A stretch of 64,000 nt of DNA from assembly GCA_038231395.1 (NCBI GenBank), contig JBBRLL010000018.1:13919-77918 (forward strand). The letters are read 5' to 3'. The stretch is from Stagnihabitans sp038231395. GTDB taxonomy: Bacteria; Pseudomonadota; Alphaproteobacteria; Rhodobacterales; Rhodobacteraceae. This document shows positions 62,992 through 64,000 of this stretch, piece by piece; position 1 is the stretch's first letter; each line of letters opens with the position of its first letter. Both the position numbers and the translations under genes were made by a program. The notes under the pieces are model-generated. The model had not been told where the DNA came from. It ran no database searches and saw only the letters and a program-made list of their open reading frames with translations.

Positions 62992-63627
62992 GTGGCCAAG
63001 GATGCCTACACGCTGATTTTGGATGCGATCGAGGCCCGGATCTTCAAGCCGGGCGACCGGCTGGTGGAATCTGAACTGGCCGAACGGTTTGGCGTCAGCC
63101 GCACACCGGTGCGCGAGGCATTGCAGCGGCTGGAAACGCAGGCGATGCTGACGCGAGATGGGCGGTCACTGATCGTGGCTTCGTTGGATCACAATCAACT
63201 GGCGGAGTTGTACGCGGTGCGCACCGAACTGGAGGGGCTGGCGGCCCGGCTGGCTGCGCGCCACGCCACGGACGAGGAATGCCGGGTTTTGCGGTTGATG
63301 GTGGAGGACGACAAGGCGCTGCTGGGCGGCGATCCGCGGGCGTTGTCGCGGGCCAACAAGCGCTTCCACAAACAGATCCACCTTGCCAGCCACAACCGTT
63401 TTCTGGTGCAGCAGCTTGATCTGGTACACCGGTCAATGGCGCTGATGACCAACACCTCATTTGCCGCCGTGGGCCGTGATGCGCCTGCTTTGGTCGAACA
63501 TGACCGCATTGTCGCAGCGATTGAAGCGCGGGATGGCGAGGCCGCTTATGCGGCGTTGAAAGCCCACATCTCCAAGGCCTACGAAACGCGGTTGCGGGTC
63601 GATGCGGGGGAGTTGCGGGTCAGGTAA
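62992..63627 (+). CDS. GntR family regulator (FadR/FCD type)
   Basis: A 211-residue regulator with an N-terminal winged HTH (YTLILDAIEARIFKPGDRLVESELAERFGVSRTPVREALQRLE) and an alpha-helical FCD ligand domain (LYAVRTELEGLAARLAARHATDEE and NKRFHKQIHLASHNRFL) with likely metal-binding His residues. It should sense a small organic acid. It starts with GTG at 62992 after a GGGGG ribosome binding site. No obvious target operon lies next to it. Confidence 0.9.
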   Translation: MAKDAYTLILDAIEARIFKPGDRLVESELAERFGVSRTPVREALQRLETQAMLTRDGRSLIVASLDHNQLAELYAVRTELEGLAARLAARHATDEECRVLRLMVEDDKALLGGDPRALSRANKRFHKQIHLASHNRFLVQQLDLVHRSMALMTNTSFAAVGRDAPALVEHDRIVAAIEARDGEAAYAALKAHISKAYETRLRVDAGELRVR

Positions 63628-63642
63628 GCGTGCTTTGCCCAC

Positions 63643-63661
63643 GAATTTTCTGCGAAAATTC
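63643..63661. repeat. 19-bp palindrome, variant copy 5
   Basis: GAATTTTCTGCGAAAATTC, the same layout as copies 1-4 with two changed symmetric positions. It lies between the convergent GntR gene and the next, minus-strand gene. Confidence 0.7.
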
Positions 63662-63679
63662 AGGACCGGCTTTTCGGCC

Positions 63680-64000
63680 TTAGTGAAAGGCACCGTGGGT
63701 GGTTTTGTCCCAGTAGAACGGTTTGTGCAGCATCTCCCACGCGGCTTTGTACGCCGCAAAGGCTTGCAGGGGGAAATACACCATCAGCGTCGGCACCCAC
63801 AGGGCGGACATCCGCTGACCGGAGCGTTTGAGGCCAAGAGCTGCGACGCCGATGTTGATCACCTCGCAGCCCATGAAGAAGAGGGTGAGGGCGGTCATCA
63901 GATGCGAACCGATCAGGCCCGACAGCGGGTGTCCGAAGCCCAACATGAAGCTCCACATTGACCACAAAAGCGGGGCCAGCAGCGCCTGGGAAAGCGAGCC
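63680..64000 (-). CDS. Glycosyltransferase family 2 membrane protein, C-terminal fragment
   Basis: The frame runs to the window edge without a start, so only the C-terminal 106 residues are seen, from GSLSQALLAPLLW to the end. They form membrane helices (TALTLFFMGCEVINIGVAAL, LMVYFPLQAFAAYKAA) and end in KPFYWDKTTHGAFH, the pattern at the C-terminus of cellulose-synthase-like family 2 glycosyltransferases. The catalytic domain would lie beyond position 64000, so the assignment is provisional. Confidence 0.72.
   Translation of the reverse strand, partial: GSLSQALLAPLLWSMWSFMLGFGHPLSGLIGSHLMTALTLFFMGCEVINIGVAALGLKRSGQRMSALWVPTLMVYFPLQAFAAYKAAWEMLHKPFYWDKTTHGAFH

Overview
The window looks like chromosomal DNA of an alphaproteobacterium of the Rhodobacteraceae. 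The basis is high G+C, CobS/CobT cobaltochelatase subunits, a SAM-II riboswitch before a met gene, and gene sets familiar from that family (FolB with a long C-terminal extension, a small gene between glyQ and glyS, FolP starting YLRPI). Most genes are core metabolism. I see no rRNA, tRNA, CRISPR array, prophage or classical insertion sequence. The accessory signals are a REP/RAYT module, a sugar-uptake operon, an interrupted di-heme peroxidase, and three families of short intergenic palindromes.

Layout. 1-3.2 kb: CBS-domain protein, coaD, a small unknown protein overlapping a six-helix methyl-accepting chemotaxis protein. 3.4-11.0 kb: LacI-type repressor, then a collinear ABC sugar-uptake operon with a GH2 glycosidase and its ATPase. 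A palindrome before the operon may be the operator, and a strong hairpin separates the binding-protein gene from the permeases. 11.2-15.5 kb: RNase D, lipoprotein, SufE, DUF427 and an aminopeptidase P-like enzyme. 15.6-26.2 kb: cobT and cobS, separated by an FMN reductase, a REP-associated tyrosine transposase with REPs at both ends, a nuclease and an unknown protein; then a methyltransferase/glycosyltransferase pair, the peroxidase with two in-frame TAA codons, a J-domain protein and BolA.

26.3-33.9 kb (all minus): malate synthase G, ptsP, lysC, purD. 33.9-40.6 kb: xseA with a tandem repeat in its N-terminus, a secreted protein, an AlkB-like hydroxylase, ftsY, a DMT transporter, the septation protein A homologue and an unknown membrane protein. 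40.7-46.8 kb: SAM-II riboswitch and metZ, folE2, then the minus-strand folB-folP-glmM group. 46.9-54.3 kb: cell-wall hydrolase, a PPDK-like protein whose ATP-grasp half looks degenerate, and glyQ-unknown-glyS. 54.5-64 kb: a SPOR/peptidoglycan-binding protein with an apparently dead trypsin domain, a PepSY protein with cytochrome b561, ilvC divergent from two tandem Lrp regulators, a class V aminotransferase, a UbiH-type monooxygenase, a HAD nucleotidase, a GntR regulator, and the 3' end of a probable family 2 glycosyltransferase cut by the window edge.

The best leads are the RAYT/REP module with six REPs over 44 kb, a 19-bp palindrome found five times only between genes, the two TAA codons at expected tyrosines in the peroxidase, and three proteins (PPDK-like, trypsin-like, FolB fusion) whose key residues or domains depart from their families. 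All family assignments were made by reading the sequence, without database searches.
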